A stretch of 42,484 bases of DNA from Bacteroidota bacterium (lineage in GTDB: Bacteria > Bacteroidota > Bacteroidia > B-17B0 > Aurantibacillaceae), in the NCBI GenBank assembly GCA_013287545.1, contig JABDDQ010000015.1:1-42484 (forward strand). The letters run 5' to 3'. The notes below the pieces were generated by a model, which saw only the letters and a program-made list of their open reading frames with translations, ran no database searches and had not been told where the DNA came from. The position numbers and the translations under genes are program-made. Positions 7,401 through 16,255 of the stretch are shown here, piece by piece (within the stretch, counting starts at the first letter, position 1; every line of letters starts with the position of its first letter).

Positions 7401-10049
7401 TTAAAACAAGCCCAAATCTTTGGTGGCAATAAAACCTTCGTTGCCATTGGCAAGTTGTATGGCGGTATAATCGCCATTAACGCTTAACACATTTACTTTA
7501 GTACCCTCGTGTAAGTTGAATTTGGTTTTTGCTGTTGCGCTGGGTTCGGGCATAACGGCAACTTCTTGCGATATAATAATTGCTTGGGTGTTTTTATGCA
7601 ACTCGCGTAAAGCGGCGTAACCCACCACTATAGAGAATACAAAACCAATAACAAATAAACCACCCGACCAAAAACCTACACGCTTAAGTACTACATTATC
7701 GGTTATAGAAAACAGAATGAAAAATATAGCTGCCAGCAATAAACAAACTATAGTAACATAAGCCCAACCGGTTGTGCTAAACAAACTATATAAACCAGTT
7801 TTAATGGTGTTGGCAAAAAAGTTTTCTTTAGAGTCTATTTTATCTACAACCTTGCTATTGGCTATACGCAGGTTGTTTGTAATATCGCCATCGGTTGGGT
7901 TTAGTTTTTTAGCCAGTTCATAATTATAGATAGCCTTGCCTAATTGATTATCTTTAAAATAAGCATTGGCCAAATTGTAATGTAAGCTTGAAGATGTAAT
8001 GCCTTCTTTTAAAATTATCTCGTAATAATTAATGGCTTTTTTATACTCCTTTTTATTGTAAGCGCTTACGGCACTATCTTGTACGTTTACGTTACCGAAA
8101 AGAGATGTGAAACTTAATAAGCATAAAAACAATGTAACTGCTTTTACTTTTACAATTTTACCTTGCTGTGCCAATTCGTTTTCAATTTTGGTAATTAAGT
8201 CTATAGTGTTGTTGTAAACTAAACCTAAATCTTTTTCGGCAGCGGCAGGTGCATAGCGCGCATATTCGCAATCGTTTAGGGTGGTAATTAATGTGCTAAT
8301 GGTTTCAGCACTAACATGTTTCTTCATTAAATTATCTGTAATAGCATCTTTAGATAAATCGGCTACGGGAATATTTAATTTATGACTTAGATAATTATTA
8401 AGCGCCGTGTGCACTTCGTTATAAAAATCGCCCTGCTTGTTTTCGTTTTTAAATTTCTCTGCCAAGGCTAATTGCTTGCGGGCAAGTTTTATAGCGCGTT
8501 TTTGTTTTACACCTACCACATCGCTTTGCGATTTTAAATAATTATTTCTTGCTACAAGAAACCCTACAAACATAGCTGTAATTAAACCCAGCAAACCAAA
8601 ATGCGTCCACGACGAAAAAAACTCATCATCAGTAGCATGTAATTTTAAATCGCCTGTTTTAATGTAGCGTATATCGTTTTCTTCGGTTTGAATTTCATGT
8701 TTAGGATTATACACTTGCGCACTACCTGATGAGTTTGGGTCGGCAGCATCAACCGTAATTTTAATTTCGGGCGAAGGAAGTGTGATGTATTTCTTTTTCT
8801 CTACATCAAAATAACTAAAGTTTATATCCTTTAATATAAACTCACCTGCCTTACGGGGAATAACCAAATACTCATACGTTTTTGTACCACTAACACCACC
8901 TGCGGTTGAAATGTTTTCGTTTACCTTAGGGTCATAAGTTTCAAAACCATCGGGGAAATTAATTTTTGGTGTAGATACTAAACTAATATTTCCTTTACCG
9001 CTAATAGTAAGTTTAAGGTTTATGCTTTCGTTAGCTTTTACCTTATCGTGATTTAATTTTGCATTAAACGAAAAATTACCAACCGCGCCTGTAAAATTTT
9101 CTGGCTTACCTGCCTCAGGCAGAGGTTGTACATCTACCGTTACAGGTTTACTTTTTATTTTAACGGCTACATCTTGTCCGCCACCACCAAAAAACTGATC
9201 GAAGATAGATTGCTGTCTGGTTGGTTTTGTACGCACTATCCAATCCAATTCAATAGGGTCTATGGTTAATTTACCCGTGCGTTGCGGAAATAAATAAGTC
9301 TGACTAAACTCTACCACACCATACGTAACACCATCTAAATTTTCTGTATTAATAGGCAGGTTGCCTTTATGCTCTTCTGCCTTCGACCAAAAACCATCGA
9401 AGCTTGGCAGCTTACCATTTTGCATGCCACGGTGTGTAATGTTTGTACGAGCATAAATTTTTTGCGTAACAATTATTTGCTCGCCTAAATAACATTGCTT
9501 TTTACTTACGTAGGTTCTAATAAATAAATCTTCGGCACTGACGCCTTGCCCCTGCTGTTGTTCGTTGCCTCCGCCATATGGATTTTGCTGCTGCTGGCGT
9601 TGCTGTTGTTGCTGCGGATTACCTTTACCCACCTCAATAGTAATAGGGTTTGATTCTGACTTATTGCCACCAACAACACATGACGCTGCGCCTATGGTAA
9701 ATTTACCTTCTTTACGAGCCGCTATCATATACGAGTAACTTACCGTTTGACTCATGTTACCATTTGCAATTTGCATACTGGTAGATTGGTTAGGTCCGCT
9801 AAAAACATCAAAATCGGTAAGAGCAGGTGGTTTAAACCCTGTCATATTTCCATTAACCGTAAATGAAATTTGAAACACTTCGCCAGTAACCACTTTGTTT
9901 TTACTAACCTGTGCCATCAGCTTTTGGGCTGCTACTTTTTGCGGTATTATAAAAAAAGAAAATACCGCGATGATAAACATCATCAACAGATTATGAATAG
10001 TTTGTTTTAGCGCTATGTTGTTTTGTTGTTTCATTATTGCATTAACCAA
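7401..10049 (-). CDS. BatD-BatE fusion (aerotolerance-type membrane protein)
   Basis: This is the last gene of the moxR/bat operon. Residues 1-42 hold a signal peptide (cleavage near VAAQ). Residues 45-440 are the periplasmic BatD beta-sandwich region with a Q/G-rich insert at 145-168. One membrane helix lies at 483-500, and a cytoplasmic helical domain at 510-630. A second hydrophobic segment at 637-651 (AVTLFLCLLSFTSLFG) looks like the signal peptide of a former BatE. It is followed by TPR repeats at 655-735, two membrane helices (762-782, 791-812) and an SH3-like domain at 825-882. BatD and BatE are normally separate; I see no stop and no ATG at the join. The ATG at 10034 is an alternative start. 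Bat proteins are linked to aerotolerance and envelope stress in Bacteroides and Leptospira; the exact activity is unknown. Confidence 0.85.
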   Translation of the reverse strand: MVNAIMKQQNNIALKQTIHNLLMMFIIAVFSFFIIPQKVAAQKLMAQVSKNKVVTGEVFQISFTVNGNMTGFKPPALTDFDVFSGPNQSTSMQIANGNMSQTVSYSYMIAARKEGKFTIGAASCVVGGNKSESNPITIEVGKGNPQQQQQRQQQQNPYGGGNEQQQGQGVSAEDLFIRTYVSKKQCYLGEQIIVTQKIYARTNITHRGMQNGKLPSFDGFWSKAEEHKGNLPINTENLDGVTYGVVEFSQTYLFPQRTGKLTIDPIELDWIVRTKPTRQQSIFDQFFGGGGQDVAVKIKSKPVTVDVQPLPEAGKPENFTGAVGNFSFNAKLNHDKVKANESINLKLTISGKGNISLVSTPKINFPDGFETYDPKVNENISTAGGVSGTKTYEYLVIPRKAGEFILKDINFSYFDVEKKKYITLPSPEIKITVDAADPNSSGSAQVYNPKHEIQTEENDIRYIKTGDLKLHATDDEFFSSWTHFGLLGLITAMFVGFLVARNNYLKSQSDVVGVKQKRAIKLARKQLALAEKFKNENKQGDFYNEVHTALNNYLSHKLNIPVADLSKDAITDNLMKKHVSAETISTLITTLNDCEYARYAPAAAEKDLGLVYNNTIDLITKIENELAQQGKIVKVKAVTLFLCLLSFTSLFGNVNVQDSAVSAYNKKEYKKAINYYEIILKEGITSSSLHYNLANAYFKDNQLGKAIYNYELAKKLNPTDGDITNNLRIANSKVVDKIDSKENFFANTIKTGLYSLFSTTGWAYVTIVCLLLAAIFFILFSITDNVVLKRVGFWSGGLFVIGFVFSIVVGYAALRELHKNTQAIIISQEVAVMPEPSATAKTKFNLHEGTKVNVLSVNGDYTAIQLANGNEGFIATKDLGLF

Positions 10050-10061
10050 CTGTAAAATTGA

Positions 10062-10739
10062 TTACCAGTCTTTATCCGTGTTTCGTCGTTGTGCGTTTTC
10101 GTCTTTATTTTTTTTCTTAAGCTGTAATTTTTGCTCGTTGTTTTTAAGTGCATCCAACATACGCTGTGCTTCCTCTTTACTCATTTGAGGTTGCTGCTCT
10201 TGTTTTTTACCCTTATCGTCTTTTTTATTATCTACATTTTTCTTTTGGTCTTGTTTATCTTTTTTATCCTGCTTGTCTTTATCATCCTTGTTTTTTTGCT
10301 GTTGCTTTTGTTGCTCCTGCAATTTTTTTAGGGTATAAGCCAAGTTGTAACGGGTATCTTCATCTTTTGGGTTTAGCTTCAACGCATTTTTGTAGGCTGT
10401 TATAGCTTCGTTATAACTTTTAGTTTTTAAATACGAGTTACCTAAATTATGAAAGGCTTTTGAAAGTGTATCTTTATTACTGTTATTTTTTATATACGTA
10501 TCGTACTGTCCAATAGCCTCTGTATATTTTCCTTGTTTATAATAAGCATCGCCCAAATTAAAGTTAGACTTATAATAGTTGCTTTTCTCCTTCAAGGCTT
10601 CATTATAATATTCTGCCGCCTCTTCATACTTGCCGCCAAAATAACTTTTGTTACCCTCGCGTAACGTACGTTTTTCCTTCTGCGCAAAAAATGTGCCGGC
10701 ACTTAAACAAAATAATATGCAGAAAAAATGCTTCATCAT
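10062..10739 (-). CDS. batC: BatC-like TPR protein
   Basis: A 225-residue periplasmic TPR protein. A signal peptide (FFCILFCLSAGTFFAQ) is followed by about four TPR repeats (roughly 25-140; ALKLNPKDEDTRYNLAY is the clearest). A very charged K/D/Q-rich tail fills residues 142-225 and is probably disordered. The start overlaps the BatB stop by 4 bases (ATGA), and the next gene begins 12 bases downstream, so it is translated with the operon. The order BatA-BatB-BatC-BatD/E matches the Bacteroides aerotolerance operon, where the TPR members are thought to form a periplasmic assembly with the VWA proteins. Direct function is unknown. A second ATG three bases in is equally possible as start. Confidence 0.85.
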   Translation of the reverse strand: MMKHFFCILFCLSAGTFFAQKEKRTLREGNKSYFGGKYEEAAEYYNEALKEKSNYYKSNFNLGDAYYKQGKYTEAIGQYDTYIKNNSNKDTLSKAFHNLGNSYLKTKSYNEAITAYKNALKLNPKDEDTRYNLAYTLKKLQEQQKQQQKNKDDKDKQDKKDKQDQKKNVDNKKDDKGKKQEQQPQMSKEEAQRMLDALKNNEQKLQLKKKNKDENAQRRNTDKDW

Positions 10740-11767
10740 TTTTTAAATAAATTTAGTTTTCTCCACCAGTTATTAATGCGTTCGCTTATTATAAATTCAA
10801 CTACTAAAAACAATAAACTGGCGCCAATGAACCATTGAAACTGGTCTTCATAATCGGTATACATTTTAGATTCGAATTGTTTTTTCTCTAATTCACCAAC
10901 TTTATCCAACACAGCATCTAAACCAACATCGGCATTGTTTGCTTTTACATATACGCCATTTGCGGCACCTGCTATACTTTGTAACAATTTTTCGTTTAGT
11001 TTAGTTACAACGGTGTTTCCTTCTTTATCTTTTCTATAACCTGCCGGAATGCCATTGTTGTAAATAGGAATTGGCACACCCGCATCAGACCCTATACCAA
11101 TGGTGTTAATAGAAATCCCTGCTTTGCCTGCATCTTCAGCCGCTTTAATAGCATCTTCTTCATGGTCTTCACCATCTGTAATAACAATAATAGCTTTATT
11201 TTTTCCTTCATCTTTACCAAACGATTCGGTGGCTTTTTGAATAGCGGCACTTATATCGGTTCCCTGCCTTTCAATAATGTTAGGCGTTATGGCATTTAAA
11301 AATAGCTTAGCCGAAGCATAATCAATAGTAATGGGTAACTGTGTATAAGCCTCACCTGCAAAAACAACAATGCCCACCCTATCACCCTGCAACTTATCAA
11401 TTGTTTGTTCGATAGCTTGTTTAGCGCGTTCTAAACGATTAGGTTTTAAATCTTCAGCAAGCATAGAGTTCGATACATCCAAACAAATCATAATATCGGC
11501 CCCTTCACGTTTTACATCCTGTATTTTGCTACCAGTTTGTAAATTGCAAATGCCTAATATTAAAAAGATAAGAGCCAACGTGTATAAAATAAATTTTACG
11601 GTTTGCTTGCTACGAGAAACATCGGGTATCATGGCCAAAATAAGCGGATAGTCGCCCAGTTTTTTCAGCATTTTTTTTCGTGATATAACGGCAAAAATAA
11701 AAATAGCAATTACCACAGGCACAATGGCCAGTGCCCACAAATATTCGGCATGTTGAAATTTAAACAT
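10736..11767 (-). CDS. batB: BatB, VWA-domain membrane protein
   Basis: The 343-residue protein has two N-terminal membrane helices (about 10-28 and 58-74), a von Willebrand A domain (about 90-290) and one C-terminal helix (about 313-330). The metal-ion site motif DVSNS is at 97-101, with the matching VITDGEDHEED further on. This layout is typical of BatA/BatB proteins, which present a VWA domain between membrane anchors. It directly follows BatA, starting right after the BatA stop, and shares with it the motif DVSxSMLAxDxKPNR, so the two are old duplicates. In the MoxR/Bat system the VWA proteins are believed to be clients of the MoxR ATPase, a family-level idea not shown by this sequence. 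Confidence 0.9.
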   Translation of the reverse strand: MFKFQHAEYLWALAIVPVVIAIFIFAVISRKKMLKKLGDYPLILAMIPDVSRSKQTVKFILYTLALIFLILGICNLQTGSKIQDVKREGADIMICLDVSNSMLAEDLKPNRLERAKQAIEQTIDKLQGDRVGIVVFAGEAYTQLPITIDYASAKLFLNAITPNIIERQGTDISAAIQKATESFGKDEGKNKAIIVITDGEDHEEDAIKAAEDAGKAGISINTIGIGSDAGVPIPIYNNGIPAGYRKDKEGNTVVTKLNEKLLQSIAGAANGVYVKANNADVGLDAVLDKVGELEKKQFESKMYTDYEDQFQWFIGASLLFLVVEFIISERINNWWRKLNLFKK

Positions 11768-12787
11768 TTATGGTAACGAACGAATTACGGTTTTTCTAAG
11801 TACAAATTCTAACAACAAAAATAAAGCGGCTGCAATAGCGAAGGGTAAAAAGTGTTCCGACTTATTTGAGAAACTTTTTTCGCTGATGATAGATTTTTCC
11901 AGTTTATCAATTTCCTTGTACACCGTTCGTAAGCTTGCATTATCGGTTGCTCTAAAATATTTTCCACCTGTTTCGTCGGCAATTTTACTCATGGTTGGTT
12001 CGTCTATATCAACATCAACATAATCGTATTCCATTTGTCCGTTAGGAAACATGGCAACCGGAGTTAAGGCTTTACCCTTTGTACCCACACCAATTGTATA
12101 CACACGCACACCAAACGTTTTAGCAATATCGGCCGCGGTAAGTGGTGCAATTTCACCTACGTTATTTACCCCATCGGATAGTAAAATAATTACTTTACTT
12201 TTTGCTTTGCTTTCTTTTACACGCGATACGGCATCAGCCAAACCAAGTCCAATTGCGGTACCCTGTCCCAAATCACCTGCATTAATATCAGTAAGTACAT
12301 TTTTTATAACGGTGTGGTCGGTTGTAAGGGGGCATTGGGTAAATGCTTCGGCACCAAAAATAACAAGCCCCACACGGTCGTTAGGACGAGAATCAATAAA
12401 CTCCTTAGCCACTTCTTTAGCAGCATCAATCCTGTTGGGTTTAAAATCTTTTGCAAGCATAGAGTACGATACATCTATGCTCAATACAATATCAATTCCT
12501 TCGGTTTTTACATCTTTCCAACTACTACGCGATTGTGGACGAGCCAACACTACAATTAATAATGCAACCCCAAATAACCTAAACGCAAAAACTACATGAC
12601 GCAATATTGCCTTATAAGACATTTGTATGGTACCCAAATTTTGAAACGAAGAATAATTAAACTCAGCTTCTTGCTTACGTAATTTAAATAAGTACCAAGC
12701 AATCATTACAGGCAATAGCAAGAACAACCAAAAGAATTGCTTATCGGCAAAGGTTATATCTTTTATGTAATGTTCTATTAAATCCAC
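11768..12787 (-). CDS. batA: BatA, VWA-domain membrane protein
   Basis: The 339-residue protein has two N-terminal helices (about 18-36 and 66-82), a VWA domain with intact metal-ion site (DVSYS at 105-109, LSDGVNN later) and a C-terminal helix near 313-330. It is the paralogue of the next gene, batB, which begins immediately after its stop codon. Three bases separate it from the upstream BatD-like gene. The start MDLIEHYIKDITFADKQFFW, just before the first helix, fits family members. The site is complete, so metal-dependent ligand binding is plausible. Location is the inner membrane; the side on which the VWA domain sits is not settled by the sequence. Confidence 0.9.
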   Translation of the reverse strand: MDLIEHYIKDITFADKQFFWLFLLLPVMIAWYLFKLRKQEAEFNYSSFQNLGTIQMSYKAILRHVVFAFRLFGVALLIVVLARPQSRSSWKDVKTEGIDIVLSIDVSYSMLAKDFKPNRIDAAKEVAKEFIDSRPNDRVGLVIFGAEAFTQCPLTTDHTVIKNVLTDINAGDLGQGTAIGLGLADAVSRVKESKAKSKVIILLSDGVNNVGEIAPLTAADIAKTFGVRVYTIGVGTKGKALTPVAMFPNGQMEYDYVDVDIDEPTMSKIADETGGKYFRATDNASLRTVYKEIDKLEKSIISEKSFSNKSEHFLPFAIAAALFLLLEFVLRKTVIRSLP

Positions 12788-12790
12788 GTT

Positions 12791-13822
12791 CTAATTAGTA
12801 GCTACAGATTCTTCTTGGTTATTATTTTCTTGTTCTTCTCGTTTAGTACCGTTTACAAAATCAAATGCATTTTGTAACGACATTTCATTCTCCACATCAA
12901 TAGGCACTACTTTAGCAAACTTTACATAATCGGCCAGGGTTAAAATCTGTTTTAATTTTTCTTTACTTATCGTATCAATTACCTGTGAGTTCATTATTTT
13001 AAATATTTCATCAGATGTTAGCTCCATAGCAGCAACGCCATAGCGACCTTCTATATAAGCACGCAAGGCATCCGATATCATGGTGTGATATTCTTTAAAC
13101 TTGCCCTCTTGCCACAATTTTTTATTCCTGATTTCTTCTAAAGCATCGAGTGCGGTAATGTGGGCAGGCACTTTTGGTTTAGGAGGTTCAACCAATACAG
13201 GGTCTTTTTTTAGCACTTTTATTAAGAAGTAAATGATAATGATTAACACAATAAGCGCAGCAGCCGAGCCATAGATATATGGCAAATACTCGTGCCAATC
13301 GAACGGCTCATCAAACGGAGCTTTGACATCTTTAATGCTAGCCTGTGCCGTATCTACAGGTAATGTATAAACAGCTAACAATAAAGCATCTGTTTCAAGT
13401 GGTTTAGCGGTATCGTTATTTACAATAAATGTAAAAGGTGGAATTGCCCAAAAACCTGAATCGGCCGAGGTTACAGTAATTGTTTGATGCTGTTGAATTT
13501 CTTCGGGTTTATTTTTATCAGGGACGGTAGTATCTATTTTAGAAACATTTACCACATCAACTTCTTTACGCAGTGTATCGCCCACAACAGGCCACTGTAT
13601 ATTTAGTTTTTTTTGGTTGACGTTATATCTTACATATAGTTCGATTTTAGACTGTTCGCCAATGCGGATTTTATTTGTATCCATCGTGGCAAAAACATCT
13701 ACCTGAGCGAATGATTTTGAAGTAAAAAGTAACAAATAACAAGTAACAAGGAACAACACACGAAGACCTAAATCCTTACGAGATTTTTGTTGAATGATAG
13801 TAATTGAATGTTGCTTTACCAT
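12791..13822 (-). CDS. Short BatD-like membrane protein of the moxR/bat operon
   Basis: The 343-residue protein has a signal peptide (VLFLVTCYLLLFTSKSFAQ, about 23-40), a periplasmic beta-rich domain (about 42-170), one membrane helix (about 183-204) and a cytoplasmic helical domain (about 220-325). The architecture is like a shortened BatD, and proteins of this type sit between DUF58 and BatA in Bacteroidota operons. The start codon overlaps the DUF58 stop by one base (TAATG), indicating translational coupling. The tail is rich in E, N and Q. No enzyme motif is seen. I do not assign a gene symbol because naming of this member varies. Confidence 0.75.
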   Translation of the reverse strand: MVKQHSITIIQQKSRKDLGLRVLFLVTCYLLLFTSKSFAQVDVFATMDTNKIRIGEQSKIELYVRYNVNQKKLNIQWPVVGDTLRKEVDVVNVSKIDTTVPDKNKPEEIQQHQTITVTSADSGFWAIPPFTFIVNNDTAKPLETDALLLAVYTLPVDTAQASIKDVKAPFDEPFDWHEYLPYIYGSAAALIVLIIIIYFLIKVLKKDPVLVEPPKPKVPAHITALDALEEIRNKKLWQEGKFKEYHTMISDALRAYIEGRYGVAAMELTSDEIFKIMNSQVIDTISKEKLKQILTLADYVKFAKVVPIDVENEMSLQNAFDFVNGTKREEQENNNQEESVATN

Positions 13823-14688
13823 TACGCTCGTTTTTTAAATAAAGTCATTAGTGGTTTTATATATCCTTCGTGGGTGCTTATTTTAGTGTAGTCGACCCCC
13901 GCACGCGAAAAAACATCTTTTAATTTAGCATCGGTTTTTAGTTGCTGCACCTTTAATTCTTTTTGAAACTTATCGCTGCTGGTATCAACCCAAATGTTTT
14001 TTCCGGTTTCGTTATCTTTTAATTTTATTAAACCAATTTTTGGGATTTGAGCCTCTACCCTATCGTATACCCTAAGGGCAACTATATCGTGTTTTTTGTT
14101 GGCAATTTTTATGGCATCATCAAAACCATTATCAATAAAATCGGAAATGACAAAAGCAATGCTTCTTTTTTTAATCACGTTGGTTAAGTATTTTAAACCT
14201 AACGCAACGTTGGTGCCTTTATTTTGAGGTTCGAAATTCACCAGCTCGCGTATAAGTCGCAGTATATGCGATTTACCTTTTTTAGGTGGAATGATTTTTT
14301 CGATTTTATCGCTAAAAAATATCAAGCCTATTTTATCATTATTAGTAGCTGCAGAAAAAGCAATTACGGCACATAGCTCGGTAATTAAATCTTTTTTGGT
14401 TTGCGCATGTGTACCAAAATTACCCGATGCACTAACGTCAACTACTAACATAACATTAAGCTCACGCTCTTCTTCAAAAACTTTTACGTAGGGCGTGTTT
14501 AGGCGTGCGGTTACGTTCCAGTCTATTGTTCTAACATCGTCGCCGGGCATGTACTCGCGCACCTCGCTAAAAGCCATACCACGGCCTTTAAAAGCACTAT
14601 GGTACTCGCCCGAAAATATCTGTGAGGATAAACCGCGGGTTTTAATTTCTATTTTACGAACTTTTTTTAAAAGCTCTGTAGTTTCCAT
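13822..14688 (-). CDS. DUF58 domain protein (VWA-like)
   Basis: The 288-residue soluble protein carries the DUF58 signature near residues 34-70 (REYMPGDDVRTIDWNVTAR) and a VWA-like fold with DVSAS at 84-88, so the metal-site serines are kept. There is no membrane segment. It follows moxR by 43 bases and overlaps the next gene by one base. In MoxR operons the DUF58 protein is the usual cytoplasmic partner of the AAA+ ATPase, a family-level association. Length and start (METTELLKKVRKIEIKTRG) are normal for the family. Biochemical function is unproven. Confidence 0.9.
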   Translation of the reverse strand: METTELLKKVRKIEIKTRGLSSQIFSGEYHSAFKGRGMAFSEVREYMPGDDVRTIDWNVTARLNTPYVKVFEEERELNVMLVVDVSASGNFGTHAQTKKDLITELCAVIAFSAATNNDKIGLIFFSDKIEKIIPPKKGKSHILRLIRELVNFEPQNKGTNVALGLKYLTNVIKKRSIAFVISDFIDNGFDDAIKIANKKHDIVALRVYDRVEAQIPKIGLIKLKDNETGKNIWVDTSSDKFQKELKVQQLKTDAKLKDVFSRAGVDYTKISTHEGYIKPLMTLFKKRA

Positions 14689-14731
14689 ATCGAATTTAAA
14701 AGTTAGAAATAAAAATTTTTAGCCTTAAACT

Positions 14732-15721
14732 CTAAGGAACCTCAACCGTGTTAAGAATTTCGTTAACGATATGCTCACTGGTAATGTTTTCAGCTTCGGC
14801 CTCGTACGTTAAACCAATACGGTGGCGCATAACATCTAAGCAAACAGCACGTACATCTTCAGGAATTACATAACCTCTGCGTTTAATAAACGCATATGCT
14901 TTTGCAGCTAATGCCAAGTTTATACTGGCACGTGGTGAACCACCAAAGCTAATTAGCGGCGCAAATTTTTCTAATCTATAATCTTTAGGAAAACGAGTTG
15001 CAAAAACTATATCAACGATGTAACGTTCAATTTTTTCATCCATGTAAACATCACGCGCTACACCACGGGCTTTCACAATATCTTCCGGTTTTAAAATTAC
15101 GTTTGGTGTTGCCATGCCTGCAGCAGATATATTACTGGCAATAATTTTTTTCTCATCCTCTTTAGTAGGATACGTAATTACCACTTTTAGCATAAAACGA
15201 TCTACCTGTGCTTCGGGTAACGGGTAGGTTCCCTCCTGCTCTACCGGGTTTTGAGTAGCCAGTACTAAAAACGGATTTGGCAGTTTAAAGGTTTGGTCGC
15301 CAATGGTAACTTGTTTCTCTTGCATAGCTTCTAACAAAGCACTTTGTACTTTGGCAGGAGCACGGTTTATCTCATCGGCCAAAACAAAGTTGGCAAACAA
15401 AGGGCCTTTACGTACGGTAAATTCTTCTTTCTTTTGGTTATAAATCATGGTACCTACTAAATCGGCAGGTAACAAATCTGGCGTAAATTGTATGCGGCTA
15501 AACTGCGCATCTACACATTTTGCTAAGGTGTTAATGGCTAATGTTTTTGCCAAGCCCGGTACACCTTCTAATAAAATGTGTCCGTTGCTTAATAAGCCAA
15601 TCATTAGGCGTTCAACCATGTGTTTTTGCCCTACAATTACTTTATCCATTTCGGCAGTAAGCAGGTCAACAAAAGCGCTTTCGCGCTGTATTCGTTCGTT
15701 TAATTCTCTAATGTCTGTCAT
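14732..15721 (-). CDS. MoxR-family AAA+ ATPase
   Basis: A 329-residue chaperone-like AAA+ ATPase that heads the bat operon. Walker A GVPGLAKT is at 53-60, Walker B LADEINRAP follows about 55 residues later, then sensor 1 in LATQNPVEQEGTYPLPEAQ and the arginine-finger region DRFMLK. The C-terminal lid domain contains GGSPRASINLALAAKA. MoxR proteins are thought to remodel or insert cofactors into VWA-domain clients, here probably the DUF58, BatA and BatB products. No strong consensus promoter is visible; a weak TAATTTTA lies on the minus strand about 30 bases upstream. Confidence 0.93.
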   Translation of the reverse strand: MTDIRELNERIQRESAFVDLLTAEMDKVIVGQKHMVERLMIGLLSNGHILLEGVPGLAKTLAINTLAKCVDAQFSRIQFTPDLLPADLVGTMIYNQKKEEFTVRKGPLFANFVLADEINRAPAKVQSALLEAMQEKQVTIGDQTFKLPNPFLVLATQNPVEQEGTYPLPEAQVDRFMLKVVITYPTKEDEKKIIASNISAAGMATPNVILKPEDIVKARGVARDVYMDEKIERYIVDIVFATRFPKDYRLEKFAPLISFGGSPRASINLALAAKAYAFIKRRGYVIPEDVRAVCLDVMRHRIGLTYEAEAENITSEHIVNEILNTVEVP

Positions 15722-15810
15722 AAATGTTTTAAAAATTGCTCGTTAAAATTACGCTGATTTATGTTTTTTGAATTCGGGTTTAATTTTTTTTAACATTTTG
15801 GTATAAAACG

Positions 15811-15846
15811 AAAAAGGTCTCAAAATTTACAAATTGAAACCTTTTT
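15811..15846 (-). terminator. Terminator after secG
   Basis: AAAAAGGT (15811-15818) and ACCTTTTT (15839-15846) are perfect inverted arms, with partial extra pairing inside. On the minus strand the hairpin sits about 20 bases after the secG stop and ends in a T run. It separates the secG transcript from moxR. Confidence 0.6.
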
Positions 15847-15864
15847 CATATTAAATATAATTTT

Positions 15865-16245
15865 TTACTTTTTTTCTGAAGCCGGAGGTGTTGTAGCAGG
15901 CTGTTGTTGAGGCTGAGCAGGTTGTGCAGCAGGTGCTTGTTGTTGCATTGGCGCAGCAGCCGGAGCCATAGTTTCAGCTTTTTTACGTGTTACCGACTCA
16001 GTACCTGCAGGGTTAGCTTCAGCTACCTGGCGTTTAGGTGTTCCTAACAAACAAAGCACGAATAAAGCAATGGCAAAACCCCAAGTTGTTTTCTCTAACA
16101 CATCAGCTGTACGGCGTACACCCATAATTTGGTTGTTAGATGCAAATGAGCTGGAAAGCCCGCCACCTTTAGAGTTTTGAATTAATACAATTAGCGCAAG
16201 TAAGATGCAAACTATGATAATAAGTACTGAAATTAGACCGCTCAT
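15865..16245 (-). CDS. secG: SecG, preprotein translocase subunit
   Basis: The 126-residue inner-membrane protein has two helices (about 3-22 and 54-72) and the conserved loop QNSKGGGLSSSFA between them, the hallmark of SecG. It assists SecYE in protein export. The C-terminal third (about 80-126) is a long A/P/Q-rich tail with no predicted fold, a common extension in Bacteroidota SecG. It begins 10 bases after the upstream TPR/linker gene, so both are probably one transcript with the terminator at 15811-15846. Confidence 0.93.
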   Translation of the reverse strand: MSGLISVLIIIVCILLALIVLIQNSKGGGLSSSFASNNQIMGVRRTADVLEKTTWGFAIALFVLCLLGTPKRQVAEANPAGTESVTRKKAETMAPAAAPMQQQAPAAQPAQPQQQPATTPPASEKK

Positions 16246-16255
16246 ATTCTTATTT

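Noticed and set aside
10131-10405. Hydrophobic open frames opposite the BatC gene
   Set aside because: They arise from the K/Q/D-rich codons of the BatC tail read backwards; no independent evidence for a gene.
12051-12599. 182-residue open frame on the plus strand
   Set aside because: It is the antisense shadow of batA, whose VWA motifs are intact; the plus-strand product has no domain and no start context.
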